A stretch of DNA of 64,000 nucleotides from an uncultured Lachnospiraceae bacterium (lineage in GTDB: Bacteria > Bacillota > Clostridia > Lachnospirales > Lachnospiraceae): positions 1 through 64,000 of the forward strand of contig CANAPP010000001.1 in assembly GCA_947363565.1 (NCBI GenBank), read 5' to 3'. Positions 14,817 through 24,060 of the stretch are shown here, piece after piece. Every line of letters begins with the position of its first letter. Within the stretch, counting starts at the first letter, position 1. The notes under the pieces are model-generated. The model did not search any database, was not told where the DNA came from, and saw only the letters and a program-made list of their open reading frames with translations. The position numbers and the translations under genes were made by a program.

Positions 14817-16643
14817 ATGTGTGGAATAGTAGGCTATATCGGAAACAGGCAGGCAGCGCCGATTCTGTTGGATGGGCTGTCCAAGCTTGAATACAGAGGT
14901 TACGATTCAGCGGGGATTGCGGTTTACAACGGAAGTGAGATTGGTATGGAGAAGGCGAAGGGACGTCTTAAGGTCTTAAGCGAGCTGACCCATGACGGGG
15001 CGACCCTGCCCGGTACGATGGGCATCGGGCATACGAGATGGGCGACTCACGGCTCGCCGTCAGATACCAACGCCCATCCCCATTTCAACCAGAATCAGAG
15101 CATCGTTGTGGTACATAACGGTATTATCGAGAACTATCTGAAGCTTAAGAAGAGGCTGGAGAGAAAGGGCTACAACTTTGTGTCCGAGACAGATACGGAA
15201 GTGATCGCCCATCTTCTGGATTACTATTATGACGGCAATCCGCTCCGCGCCGTGACAAAGATCATGCACCGCATGGAGGGGTCTTACGCGCTGGGGCTCA
15301 TTTTTAAGGATCATCCGGATGAGCTTTACGCGGTGAGGAAGGACAGCCCGCTGATCGTAGGGCGCACTGACGGCGGCAGCATCATCGCCTCAGATGTCCC
15401 GGCAGTGCTCAAGTACACGAGAGATGTGTATTTTATTGAAAATGAAGAGATTGTGCGCCTGAAGGAAGATTCCATGGAGTTTTTCACGGTGGACGAGGAG
15501 CCGATCGAGAAGGAGTCCGTGAGGATCGAGTGGGATGTGAATGCCGCGGAGAAGGGCGGCTATGAGCATTTCATGCTGAAGGAGATGAACGAGCAGCCGA
15601 AGGCGGTCACGGATACATTTTCGCCGAGGATCAAAAATGACCAGATTGTCATCGAGGAGCTTGGCATGTCGGATGAGGATATGCAGAGGATCGACAAGAT
15701 CATGATCGTGGCCTGCGGCTCGGCTTACCACACCGGGGTCACAAGCAAATATATCTTTGAGGATCTGGCAAGAATCCCGGTGGAGGTAGATCTGGCATCG
15801 GAGTTCCGCTACCGCAGGCCGATCCTCAGTGACCGGACCCTTGTCATCGTGATCAGCCAGTCAGGCGAGACGGCGGATACGCTGGCGGCCTTGAGAGAGT
15901 CGAAAAAACAGGGGGCGAGAGTGTTAGGGATCGTGAATGTTGTAGGAAGCTCGATCGCCAGGGAGGCAGATAACGTGATGTATACCTGGGCGGGGCCGGA
16001 GATCGCGGTAGCTACGACGAAGGCTTATTCGGCACAGCTTATCGCCCTTTACCTGCTGGCGATGAAATTTGCCTGCGCCAGGGGACAGATGGGAGAGGAA
16101 CTTCTCCGGGAGATGCTTTCCGACCTGCGTGCGCTGCCGTCCCAGATTGAGATGCTCCTGAATAATAAAGGGAAGATCCAGCGCTTTGCCAACCGTTACC
16201 TGGCGGCGCGGGATGTGTTTTTCATCGGGCGGGGCGTGGATTATGCCATTTCCCTGGAAGGGTCCCTGAAGCTTAAGGAAATCTCTTATATCCATTCGGA
16301 AGCCTATGCCGCCGGGGAACTTAAGCACGGGACGATCTCCCTCATCGAGGAGGGGACGCTGGTTGCGGCAGTTCTGACCCAGAAGGAGCTTTATAAGAAG
16401 ACACTGAGCAATATGGTGGAGGTGAGTACGAGAGGCGCGTTCGTGCTGGCGGTTACGAACGAGGGCAACACAGAGGTAGAGCGCGCGGCGGATTATGTAA
16501 TCTACATCCCGGAGACGAACAAATATTTTACAAATTCTCTGGCGATCATCCCGCTTCAGCTTTTCGGCTATTATATTGCGGTGGGCAGAGGATGCGATGT
16601 CGACAAACCGAGAAATCTGGCGAAATCAGTTACTGTTGAATAG
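14817..16643 (+). CDS. glmS: Glutamine-fructose-6-phosphate aminotransferase (isomerizing)
   Basis: GlmS makes glucosamine-6-phosphate from fructose-6-phosphate and glutamine, the first step toward UDP-GlcNAc for peptidoglycan. At 608 residues it has the usual length. MCGIVGYIG supplies the catalytic cysteine once Met is removed; the glutaminase domain (1-240) has GHTRWATHG and the SETDTEV segment; two SIS sugar-binding domains follow (about 290-420 and 460-600) with the SQSGETADT motif; the protein ends in LAKSVTVE, the conserved C-terminus that closes the active site. The start has GGAGGGG 7 bases upstream. It stands alone between a terminator and a new promoter, flanked by two LCP genes. 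Many Firmicutes control glmS by a ribozyme; none can fit in this short leader. Confidence 0.97.
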   Translation: MCGIVGYIGNRQAAPILLDGLSKLEYRGYDSAGIAVYNGSEIGMEKAKGRLKVLSELTHDGATLPGTMGIGHTRWATHGSPSDTNAHPHFNQNQSIVVVHNGIIENYLKLKKRLERKGYNFVSETDTEVIAHLLDYYYDGNPLRAVTKIMHRMEGSYALGLIFKDHPDELYAVRKDSPLIVGRTDGGSIIASDVPAVLKYTRDVYFIENEEIVRLKEDSMEFFTVDEEPIEKESVRIEWDVNAAEKGGYEHFMLKEMNEQPKAVTDTFSPRIKNDQIVIEELGMSDEDMQRIDKIMIVACGSAYHTGVTSKYIFEDLARIPVEVDLASEFRYRRPILSDRTLVIVISQSGETADTLAALRESKKQGARVLGIVNVVGSSIAREADNVMYTWAGPEIAVATTKAYSAQLIALYLLAMKFACARGQMGEELLREMLSDLRALPSQIEMLLNNKGKIQRFANRYLAARDVFFIGRGVDYAISLEGSLKLKEISYIHSEAYAAGELKHGTISLIEEGTLVAAVLTQKELYKKTLSNMVEVSTRGAFVLAVTNEGNTEVERAADYVIYIPETNKYFTNSLAIIPLQLFGYYIAVGRGCDVDKPRNLAKSVTVE

Positions 16644-16647
16644 GTGG

Positions 16648-16676
16648 TTGAACTTTTTGCGAGAATATAGTAGTAT
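16648..16676 (+). promoter_or_regulatory. Predicted promoter for second LCP gene
   Basis: TTGAAC (16648-16653) and TAGTAT (16671-16676) are separated by 17 bases in the 86-base gap after glmS. No terminator-like hairpin was seen in the gap, so read-through from glmS may add to expression. Confidence 0.5.
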
Positions 16677-16729
16677 AGGGTAGTGCTGGATGAAAATTTA
16701 GATAAGACTATACAAAAGAAAGGTTAGGT

Positions 16730-17980
16730 ATGGCGAGAAGACGGGAATTAGCGGCAATCAGAGCTGCGAAGGCCAGAAAGAGGAGAAGACGCAAAAAGAG
16801 ACTCAGGGCGGCCATCATATTTATCGAGACGTTTATCCTGATCATGCTGATGGGAACAGCGTATGTCATGGCGAAATATGATAAATTCCAGAGAGTGGAC
16901 ATTGATAAGGATAATATAGAAGTAAATGAAGGGATAAAGCTTGAGGGATATACGACAATAGCTCTCTTCGGCGGAGATTCCAGGGAGGGGCAGCTTGAGG
17001 AGGGGACACACGCCGATACGATCATCATCGTATCCATCGACAATGACAGCAAGGAGATCCGCATGGCTTCCATTTACCGGGATACGCTGTTAAAGCAGAT
17101 GAACGATACATACCGGAAGGCGAATAACGCGTATTTTGTCGGCGGGCCTGAGGAGGCCATCAATATGCTGAATAAGAACCTGGATCTTGACATTGAAGAT
17201 TATGCCACCGTGGATTTTAAGGCTATGGCGGATGTGGTGGATCTGATGGGCGGTCTGGAGATGACCGTGACAGATGCGGAAGCCGAGATGATGAACAAGT
17301 ATATCGGCGAGACAGCGAAGGCGGCAGGGAAAAAGGCCAATGAGCTTTCGGGCGCCGGGACTTATACGCTTGACGGTCCCCAGGCGGTCACCTATTCGCG
17401 GCTGCGAAAGCTGGAGGGCGGTGATTACAAGCGTACCGAACGTCAGCGCGAGGTGATCAAGAAGCTGTTCGAGAAGGTGACGGCTACAGACCTGGCTGCC
17501 ATCAATGAGATCATCGATACGGTATTTCCGCAGGTATCCACAAGCTTCAGCCTGAAAAAGATCATCGGGCTTTCGACGGCGCTCATGGAATACAGGCTCG
17601 GGGACAGTACGGGCTTTCCTTTTGACAAGGCAGACGGGATCACTTATCCGGAGGCCGGCGATGTGGTAGTGGCACAGGGGCTTGCGGAGAACGTAAAAGA
17701 GCTTCACGAATTTCTGTATCCCGATGAGCCTGCGAAGGAGGTATCAGATACCGTGCAGATGATCTCCGAGGAGATTGCCCTGGAGACAGGTGTGGTCAGG
17801 CCGCCGGAGCTTGACGCTGAACCTGAGGACGGGGAAGGGGAAACCCCGGACGGAGGTAGCGAGGACGGAGAAGACAATGAAGAGGGCAGTTCCGGTGATG
17901 ATACGGAAGATACAGAGGACAGCGGGGATACCGGTAGACCGTATGTAGACACCGCAGATGCAGAATTTGTGGAGGAATGA
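16730..17980 (+). CDS. LCP (LytR-CpsA-Psr) ligase, acidic-tail paralogue
   Basis: The 416-residue protein has a very basic start (RRRRKKRLR), a membrane helix at about 28-50 and an LCP domain at about 75-275 with TIALFGGDSR, MASIYRDTLL and YKRTERQREVI, matching the lipid-phosphate-binding residues of the family. It aligns along its length with the LCP protein at 13,094, including the INMLNKNLDLDI segment, so the two are paralogues that flank glmS. The tail (about 365-416) is rich in Glu, Asp, Gly and Ser instead of the Gly/Ser repeat. An AAAGG ribosome site precedes the start. It is followed within 4 bases by the cohesin-like membrane protein, so these two are an operon. The wall polymer it attaches is unknown. 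Confidence 0.9.
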   Translation: MARRRELAAIRAAKARKRRRRKKRLRAAIIFIETFILIMLMGTAYVMAKYDKFQRVDIDKDNIEVNEGIKLEGYTTIALFGGDSREGQLEEGTHADTIIIVSIDNDSKEIRMASIYRDTLLKQMNDTYRKANNAYFVGGPEEAINMLNKNLDLDIEDYATVDFKAMADVVDLMGGLEMTVTDAEAEMMNKYIGETAKAAGKKANELSGAGTYTLDGPQAVTYSRLRKLEGGDYKRTERQREVIKKLFEKVTATDLAAINEIIDTVFPQVSTSFSLKKIIGLSTALMEYRLGDSTGFPFDKADGITYPEAGDVVVAQGLAENVKELHEFLYPDEPAKEVSDTVQMISEEIALETGVVRPPELDAEPEDGEGETPDGGSEDGEDNEEGSSGDDTEDTEDSGDTGRPYVDTADAEFVEE

Positions 17981-17984
17981 GAAG

Positions 17985-19724
17985 ATGAACAAAAAAGAGG
18001 GTAAGAACATGAGAGTTGCAAAGAAAATCAGTAGTGTGTTATTGGCGCTGTGTCTGTTGGTGCCGTGTTTTTCCATGACTGCTTATGCGGCGGACGGAAA
18101 GATTTCCTTTTCAGACCCGGAGACGAAGGTCGGGGAAGTTGTGGAGGTAAAGTGCGCGGTACGCTTAACCAGCGGTTCCCTCGGGGATGTGGAAGTGAAT
18201 TTAAACTTTGACAGCGATGCTTTAAGCTTTGAATCGGGAGACGGGGCGGAGTCCAGCGAGGACGGCAGCGTTACCTGTATCGGGAACGGCGGCTCCTCGG
18301 AGCAGATCTTTATGCTGAACTTTGAGGCACTTAAAGAAGGAAGCACAAAGATCACGGTGTCGGATGCTGCGGTGTCCTCGGCAGACGGAAGCGAGCTTAC
18401 CCTTGATGAGGGCAATTCTACCGTAAAGATCAGCAAAGGTAAATCTTCCAAGGGTAAGAAGAAAAAAAGCGGCGGCGCCGCTAATGATATGCAGGTTGAG
18501 ATTGACGGGACGGCATACATGCTGACCGATGATTTCCCGGAAGGAGACGTGCCTGACGGCTACGAGCGCATGATGGTCACTCTCGACGGGCAGGAGCGCC
18601 AGATGGTGGTGAACGCCAACAGCGGCGTGACCCTTGCTTATCTGCTGAACGGGGATAAGGGTGATTTCTTTTTATACAATGAGGAGGACGCTACTTTCGC
18701 GCCCTATGAGGAGCTGGTGATCTCCGACAAAACGTCCATCATCCTGCTCAGCGACACTTCGGCGGTAAATTTATCTTCTGATTATAAAGAGGCGAAGCTT
18801 ACCCTGGATGATAAGACATTTCCAGTGTGGCAGAAATCCGGTGAGGAAGGGATTTATGTGCTCTATGCCATGAACAGTAACGGCGAGAAAGATTATTACC
18901 GTTACGATGCGGAGGAGAATACGTACCAGAAGTTTACGCCGGAGAGCGGCGGGGAGAAAAAGGAGGAAGTTTCCGGCCTGTTAGGCAAGGCAGAGAATTT
19001 TATCGGGAAAAACATCCAGAAGATTGTTTTTTTCGGCGGGCTGGGCCTGCTGGTGATCATCGTCCTTATCCTGGTCCTTGGCATCAAGCTTCATAACCGT
19101 AATGCGGAGCTTGACGAGCTCTATGAGGAATACGGGCTTAACGACGAGGAACCGCAGCCGGTTAAGGAGAAGAAAAAGGGAAAAGGAAAAGAGAAAGGTC
19201 CAATGAAGCCGGCAAAGGGCAAGGGCAAGAAGAAGGATGAATTTGACGAGGATGATTTCGAGGATGACTTTGCCACCGGGAACATGGACTTTACCGAGGA
19301 TATAGGGCTTACCTCGGATCTGGACTTTACGGAGAACATAGGCTTTACTGCGGACATGGGCTTTACTTCGGATCTGGACTTTACGGAAGATATGGGCTTT
19401 ACGGAGGAAGATTTCCAGACGGAGCAGATGGGCTACGGGGAAGAGGATTTCCAGACGGAGCAGATGGGTTACGGGGAAGAGGATTTTGCCACAGAGGAGC
19501 TTGGCTTTGACGAGGGCGATTTCTCTACCGGCCAGATGGATTTTGATGACGGGGATCTGCTTGATGACGTAGATTCTGATGAGTTTGTGGTCTACGGCGG
19601 ACAGAGCCGTACGGAAGAGCTGACTATTGATGATCTGGACGATCTTTTAAATGACAGCCCGAAAAAGAGCAGGCGTTCTGACCCGGATGATACGTTCAAG
19701 GTTGATTTTATTGATTTGGATTAG
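17985..19724 (+). CDS. Membrane protein with cohesin-like exterior domain and acidic repeat tail
   Basis: The 579-residue product has a signal peptide (VLLALCLLVPCFSM, cut near AYA-AD at residue 36). Residues 38-150 resemble a cohesin-type domain: KVGEVVEVKCAVR, then VNLNFDSDALSF and a closing strand. A basic linker, a middle domain (about 167-330) of unknown type, and a single membrane helix at about 346-368 follow. The part predicted to be cytoplasmic is first Lys-rich (KKKGKGKEKG) and then strongly acidic (about 425-525), with repeats built on GFTSD, DFTED and DFQTEQMGYGEE, ending in TIDDLDDLLND. The start at 17985 is chosen because GGAGG lies 9 bases upstream. It is coupled to the LCP gene. 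I recognise no named family for the whole; a scaffold or signalling role is speculation. A terminator follows. Confidence 0.8.
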   Translation: MNKKEGKNMRVAKKISSVLLALCLLVPCFSMTAYAADGKISFSDPETKVGEVVEVKCAVRLTSGSLGDVEVNLNFDSDALSFESGDGAESSEDGSVTCIGNGGSSEQIFMLNFEALKEGSTKITVSDAAVSSADGSELTLDEGNSTVKISKGKSSKGKKKKSGGAANDMQVEIDGTAYMLTDDFPEGDVPDGYERMMVTLDGQERQMVVNANSGVTLAYLLNGDKGDFFLYNEEDATFAPYEELVISDKTSIILLSDTSAVNLSSDYKEAKLTLDDKTFPVWQKSGEEGIYVLYAMNSNGEKDYYRYDAEENTYQKFTPESGGEKKEEVSGLLGKAENFIGKNIQKIVFFGGLGLLVIIVLILVLGIKLHNRNAELDELYEEYGLNDEEPQPVKEKKKGKGKEKGPMKPAKGKGKKKDEFDEDDFEDDFATGNMDFTEDIGLTSDLDFTENIGFTADMGFTSDLDFTEDMGFTEEDFQTEQMGYGEEDFQTEQMGYGEEDFATEELGFDEGDFSTGQMDFDDGDLLDDVDSDEFVVYGGQSRTEELTIDDLDDLLNDSPKKSRRSDPDDTFKVDFIDLD

Positions 19725-19734
19725 GGTGATATGG

Positions 19735-19764
19735 ACCCCTGCATAAGATGCAGGGGTTTGTTGT
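19735..19764 (+). terminator. Rho-independent terminator
   Basis: ACCCCTGCAT (19735-19744) and ATGCAGGGGT (19748-19757) form a perfect 10-bp stem with a 3-base loop, followed by TTGTTGTC. It closes the LCP/cohesin-like transcript. Confidence 0.8.
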
Positions 19765-19801
19765 CTGTATGGTTACATTTGATAAAGCAGGGAGGAACGA
19801 G

Positions 19802-20419
19802 ATGAGAAGGAAAAGAGCCAGCGAGAAAAAAAGCTTCTTTAAGGGGACCGTCATGGGCGGGCTGTCAGTCTTTGGCCTGCTTCATCTGCTGGTATTTCGG
19901 ACAGTATTTGAGCGGCCGCAAAAAAAGTGGAAGAGAAAACGGTACGACTGTGCCCTTGTCTGCGGTTGTCCGGCGAACCTGAACGGGAGCCCGTCAGCGA
20001 CGATGAAGACCCGGGTGGAGAGAGCCGTTGAATTGTGGAGAGAGGGGAAGGTTGACAAGATTTTTTTTACTGGTGGGAGAGTTAAGAATGTCCATGTAGA
20101 AGCGGAGGTCATGAAGGAGTATGCCGTGGCTCTCGGCGTGCCAGAGGAAAGGATCGTGACCGAGACACAGTCGGTGAGTACGTACCACAATATGATGCAC
20201 GCGAGACGCATCATGGAGGATGAGGGATTGAAAAACTGTGTGGTCGTCACCAACAACTGGCATCTTAGAAAGGCCGGGCATTACGCGAAGAAGTTCGGGC
20301 TGGACTATGTGATGTGCGGGGCGAAGGAGCCGGAAAATGCGAGGTTTGCCGATACGCTTTGGAGATACTTAAGCATCAACCTGCATATGTATATTAACTT
20401 TTACCGGGGATTATCTTAA
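19802..20419 (+). CDS. YdcF/SanA-type DUF218 protein
   Basis: The 205-residue protein begins with a basic stretch and one membrane helix (about 18-38), followed by a DUF218 domain: CALVCGCPAN at the first strand, TRVERAVELW, KIFFTGG near residue 88, the ERIVTETQSVSTYHNMM segment and VVTNNWHLRKA near residue 145. These match the conserved loops of the ElyC/SanA/YdcF family, membrane-anchored proteins linked to envelope integrity and vancomycin sensitivity whose reaction is not settled. The start at 19802 has GGAGG 6 bases upstream; an in-frame ATG at 19748 would sit within the terminator. It heads a rightward run with mntP, prmA and rsmE, with 64 bases before mntP. Confidence 0.85.
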   Translation: MRRKRASEKKSFFKGTVMGGLSVFGLLHLLVFRTVFERPQKKWKRKRYDCALVCGCPANLNGSPSATMKTRVERAVELWREGKVDKIFFTGGRVKNVHVEAEVMKEYAVALGVPEERIVTETQSVSTYHNMMHARRIMEDEGLKNCVVVTNNWHLRKAGHYAKKFGLDYVMCGAKEPENARFADTLWRYLSINLHMYINFYRGLS

Positions 20420-20483
20420 GGCTTAAACGCGCGCTGCGGGGCGGTACTTCCGGGAAAATGGACAAAGGAGGAAAAGATGGGCT

Positions 20484-21044
20484 ATGGGACTGATCGAGCT
20501 GTTTTTTATTGCTGTTGGGCTTTCCATGGATGCATTTGCCGTGTCTGTCTGCAAGGGGCTTGCCATGCCTGTGTGTACGGGAAAGCGGATGGGTATCGTG
20601 GGGATGTACTTCGGCGGATTCCAGGCGCTGATGCCGGTGGTTGGATATTTCCTCGGGGTGCAGTTTAAGGATGTGATCACTTCGGTGGATCACTGGATCG
20701 CGTTTATCCTTCTTGGGCTTATCGGCGCCAATATGCTTAAAGAGGCGTTTGATGACGGGGAGGAAGAGACGGACGCTTCCCTGGATGTGCGTACGATGGT
20801 GGGGCTTTCTGTGGCTACCAGTATCGATGCGCTGGCGGTGGGGGTGACGTTCGCGTTCCTTAAGGTGGCGATCGGGCCTGCGGTGATTTTTATTGGCGTA
20901 ATTACATTTACATTATCCGCTGCAGGTGTTAAAATAGGCAGTATATTCGGGTTAAGGTACAAGGCGAAGGCGGAAGTCTTCGGCGGGGTGATCCTCATCC
21001 TCATGGGGGTGAAGATCCTGCTTGGGCATCTTGGCGTGTGGTGA
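20484..21044 (+). CDS. mntP: Manganese efflux pump MntP
   Basis: MntP exports Mn2+ and guards against manganese excess. The 186-residue protein has six predicted membrane helices in two related halves, each with the family's acidic motif: [13 protein letters not shown] near residue 13 and [10 protein letters not shown] near residue 110. The last helix segment [13 protein letters not shown] is also typical. AGGAGG lies 11 bases before the ATG. In several bacteria mntP is controlled by a yybP-ykoY manganese riboswitch; the 64 bases upstream are too short for one, so any such control would have to act from further up the operon. Its stop overlaps the longest frame of prmA, but the real prmA start is 23 bases on. 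Confidence 0.92.
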   Translation: MGLIELFFIAVGLSMDAFAVSVCKGLAMPVCTGKRMGIVGMYFGGFQALMPVVGYFLGVQFKDVITSVDHWIAFILLGLIGANMLKEAFDDGEEETDASLDVRTMVGLSVATSIDALAVGVTFAFLKVAIGPAVIFIGVITFTLSAAGVKIGSIFGLRYKAKAEVFGGVILILMGVKILLGHLGVW

Positions 21045-21067
21045 CAGTTTTTCAGAGAGGTATGGAT

Positions 21068-22021
21068 ATGAAGTGGAGAAAATATCGGTTAAAGACGACG
21101 ACAGAGGCGGAAGATATGGTGAGCAGCATGCTGGCAGAGCTTGGCATCGGGGGTGTGCAGATTGAAGATCTGGTTCCGCTGACTAATGAGGATAAGGAAC
21201 GGATGTTTGTGGATATCCTGCCGGAGATCTCGGCGGACGACGGGACAGCTTATCTGACCTTTTACCTGGACATGGAGGAGGACGCTTCAGCCGTTCTTGC
21301 GGCTGTTTGCGGGGAGCTTGACAAGATGCGCGCATATCTTGACGTAGGGGAATGCACCATCGAAGAGTCGGAGACGGAGGATGTGGACTGGGTGAATAAC
21401 TGGAAAAAGTATTTCCACCAGTTTTATATCGACGATATCCTGGTCATCCCGTCATGGGAGCAGGTTAAGGCGGAGGATGAGGGAAAGCTTGTCATCCATA
21501 TCGATCCCGGGACCGCCTTTGGGACGGGGATGCATGAGACGACGCAGCTTTGTATCCGGGCACTGAAAAAGTATGTGAAGGAGGGAGATACCGTCCTGGA
21601 TGTGGGATGCGGCAGCGGCATCCTGGGAATGTTGGCCCTTAAGTTCGGCGCGGGCTTTTCGATGGGGACGGATCTTGACCCCTGCGCGGTCACTGCGACC
21701 CATGAGAATATGGAAGCAAACGGCATCGGGAAGGACAGCTACGAGGTGCTGGCCGGAAACATCATCAATGAAAAAGAGGTGCAGGAGCAGGCAGGGTATG
21801 GAAGATATGATATCGTCCTTGCCAATATCCTTGCCGATGTGCTCGTGCCGCTGACGCCGGTGGTGCCTGCCCATATGAAGTCCGGCGCTGTCTACATCAC
21901 CAGCGGGATCATCGACGATAAGGAGCAGGCGGTTGTGGAAGCGGTCAAGGCTGCCGGCCTTAAAGTCCTTGAGGTGAACCATCAGGGCGAGTGGGTATCG
22001 GTAGTGGCCAGGAAGGATTAA
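21068..22021 (+). CDS. prmA: Ribosomal protein L11 methyltransferase
   Basis: PrmA trimethylates ribosomal protein L11 with S-adenosylmethionine. The 317-residue protein has the usual L11-recognition N-terminal domain (about 1-110), the family-specific HIDPGTAFGTGMHETTQ motif near residue 145, the SAM-binding loop VLDVGCGSGILGM near residue 178 and the catalytic-site segment ANILADVLVPL near residue 253. The start at 21068 has GAGAGG 7 bases upstream; an ATG six bases earlier is too close to that site. It is followed after 11 bases by rsmE, a gene pair conserved across Firmicutes. Confidence 0.95.
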   Translation: MKWRKYRLKTTTEAEDMVSSMLAELGIGGVQIEDLVPLTNEDKERMFVDILPEISADDGTAYLTFYLDMEEDASAVLAAVCGELDKMRAYLDVGECTIEESETEDVDWVNNWKKYFHQFYIDDILVIPSWEQVKAEDEGKLVIHIDPGTAFGTGMHETTQLCIRALKKYVKEGDTVLDVGCGSGILGMLALKFGAGFSMGTDLDPCAVTATHENMEANGIGKDSYEVLAGNIINEKEVQEQAGYGRYDIVLANILADVLVPLTPVVPAHMKSGAVYITSGIIDDKEQAVVEAVKAAGLKVLEVNHQGEWVSVVARKD

Positions 22022-22032
22022 GGAGTATCCCT

Positions 22033-22776
22033 ATGCAGCATTTTTTTGTGCCGACTTCCCAGGTGGGGGAGACGCAGATCATCATCACCGGTTCGGATGT
22101 GAACCATATGAAAAATGTCCTCCGGATGGGCGCGGGCGAGGAACTTACGGTCAGCGCCGGTAATAACTGCCGGTACCTTTGCCAGGTGAAGGAATATACA
22201 GGAGACGGAAAGCAGGCAGTGCTCAGTATCACGAAGCGACAGGACAACGATACGGAGCTTCCCTCAAGGCTATATCTTTTCCAGGCGCTCCCCAAGCAGG
22301 ATAAGATGGAGTTTATCGTCCAGAAGGCAGTGGAGCTTGGGGCGTACCAGATCATCCCCGTTGCGGCGAAGCGCTGCGTGGTGAAGCTGGATGAGAAAAA
22401 GGCGAAGAAAAAGACCGGGCGGTGGCAGGAGATCGCCAGGAGCGCGGCGAAGCAGTCGGGGCGCGGCCTTGTGCCGGAAGTTAAGGATGTCCTTGGCTGG
22501 AGCGCGGCACTTAAAGCAGCGGCGGAGCTTGACGTGTTGCTGATCCCTTATGAGCTTGCCAAAGGTATGGCCGGGACGAAGGAAATATTAAGAAATATCC
22601 GGCCGGGGCAGTCGGTGGGCATCTTTATCGGCCCGGAGGGCGGTTTTGAAAAGACGGAGATAGCAGAAGCCATGGCAGCGGGCGCAGAGCCGATTACCCT
22701 TGGCAGGCGGATCCTTCGGACAGAGACGGCAGGAATTACGGCATTATCGCTGTTGATGTTCCAATTAGAGGAATAG
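22033..22776 (+). CDS. rsmE: 16S rRNA m3U1498 methyltransferase
   Basis: RsmE methylates N3 of uridine 1498 in 16S rRNA. The 247-residue product starts MQHFFVPTSQ, has an N-terminal PUA-like domain (about 1-70) and a SPOUT-class knotted methyltransferase domain whose signature IGPEGGFEKTE lies near residue 197 and LGRRILRTETA near residue 218. The ribosome site AAGGAG overlaps the prmA stop codon and lies 7 bases before the ATG, so translation is linked to prmA. The next gene, a cysteine desulfurase, starts 42 bases later. Confidence 0.95.
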   Translation: MQHFFVPTSQVGETQIIITGSDVNHMKNVLRMGAGEELTVSAGNNCRYLCQVKEYTGDGKQAVLSITKRQDNDTELPSRLYLFQALPKQDKMEFIVQKAVELGAYQIIPVAAKRCVVKLDEKKAKKKTGRWQEIARSAAKQSGRGLVPEVKDVLGWSAALKAAAELDVLLIPYELAKGMAGTKEILRNIRPGQSVGIFIGPEGGFEKTEIAEAMAAGAEPITLGRRILRTETAGITALSLLMFQLEE

Positions 22777-22818
22777 CCACATATGCTAAGAATAAGAAAA
22801 GAAAAACAGGAAGCAGAT

Positions 22819-23976
22819 ATGAGAGAAATATATTTGGACAATTCCGCCACAACCTGCGCATACGAGTGCGTCGGCGACCTTGTGCGCAAGGTTATGTGCG
22901 AGGATTACGGGAATCCGTCCTCCATGCACAAAAAAGGTATGGAGGGGGAAAGGTATATAAAAGAGGCAAAGGAAACACTGGCGAAGCTCTGGAAGGTACA
23001 GGAAAAGGAGATTTTCTTTACGTCCGGTGGGACAGAGAGTGACAACCTGGCACTCATCGGCGCAGCGAGGGCGAACCGGAGGGCAGGAAACCATCTGATC
23101 ACCTCGGCGATCGAGCACCCGGCCATCATCAATACCATGCGGTATCTGGAGGAGGAGGGGTTCCGGGTGACTTATCTTCCGGTGGACCGCTTCGGCAGGA
23201 TTCGGCTTGAGGCGCTGAAAAAAGCCCTGTGCAGGGAGACGATCCTTGTGTCGGTCATGTATGTCAATAACGAGGTAGGTTCCGTGCAGCCCATCCAGGA
23301 GGCGGCGAGCATCGTCAAGGCTTACAATAAGAACATCCTGTTCCATGTGGATGCCGTGCAGGGGTTTGGGAAATATTATATTTACCCGAAGCGGCTCAAG
23401 GTGGATATGTGCTCAGTGAGCGGCCACAAGATCCACGGCCCCAAGGGCATCGGCGCCCTCTATATCGACAGCAGGGTGAAGATAAAGCCTATCGTCTTCG
23501 GCGGGGAGCAGCAGAAAAATATCCGCTCCGGTACGGAGAATGTGCCGGGGATCGCGGGGCTTGCCCTGGCAGCTAAGACTATTTATGAGGATCTGGATGA
23601 GAAGGTGGCGGCCATGCGCGCCCTCAAAGAGCATTTTATTGAAGGGGTGACCAGGATTGAGAATACGAAGATCCACGGGATGTATGACGAGACTTCCGCG
23701 CCCCATATCATCAGCGTAGGGTTTGCGGGCATCCGGAGCGAAGTGCTGCTCCATGCGCTGGAGGAGAAGGGAATCTATGTATCCTCCGGATCGGCATGTT
23801 CATCCAACCATCCCCAGGTGAGCGGCGTGCTTAAAGGTATCGGCGCAGACCAGGAATATCTGGACGCAACTTTGCGGTTCAGCATGTCGGAGTTTACGAC
23901 CCTGGAGGAGATCGACTATACGCTGGAGGCGCTAAAGAGCCTTGTCCCGGCGTTGAGAAAATATACGAGGCATTAA
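22819..23976 (+). CDS. Cysteine desulfurase (NifS/IscS class)
   Basis: This PLP enzyme of 385 residues takes sulfur from cysteine as a bound persulfide. It shows MREIYLDNSATT at the start, the TSGGTESDNLAL phosphate-binding loop near residue 70, the lysine that holds PLP in SVSGHKIHGPKG near residue 203, and the mobile active-site cysteine in SSGSACSS near residue 325. The start at 22819 has an AGGA site and begins the conserved region. It sits directly before thiI; in Bacillus the corresponding NifZ desulfurase is dedicated to ThiI for 4-thiouridine, so that role is likely here. No iscU or sufB is nearby, which argues against a main Fe-S assembly role. Confidence 0.93.
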   Translation: MREIYLDNSATTCAYECVGDLVRKVMCEDYGNPSSMHKKGMEGERYIKEAKETLAKLWKVQEKEIFFTSGGTESDNLALIGAARANRRAGNHLITSAIEHPAIINTMRYLEEEGFRVTYLPVDRFGRIRLEALKKALCRETILVSVMYVNNEVGSVQPIQEAASIVKAYNKNILFHVDAVQGFGKYYIYPKRLKVDMCSVSGHKIHGPKGIGALYIDSRVKIKPIVFGGEQQKNIRSGTENVPGIAGLALAAKTIYEDLDEKVAAMRALKEHFIEGVTRIENTKIHGMYDETSAPHIISVGFAGIRSEVLLHALEEKGIYVSSGSACSSNHPQVSGVLKGIGADQEYLDATLRFSMSEFTTLEEIDYTLEALKSLVPALRKYTRH

Positions 23977-24060
23977 TTTTCGCAGGCGCGGTCCGGCAAA
24001 GAATGCCCGCCGCGCTTAACCCTCTGGAAGCCGCCAAGGCAGGAGACGAAGGAGAGAAAG

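Noticed and set aside
20420..20483. yybP-ykoY manganese riboswitch before mntP
   Set aside because: The gap is 64 bases, too short for the aptamer, and shows no matching conserved loops.
23989..24018. GC-rich hairpin in desulfurase-thiI gap as a tRNA or terminator
   Set aside because: The stem is interrupted, has no T-tract and has no cloverleaf; it may be a weak mRNA stem only.
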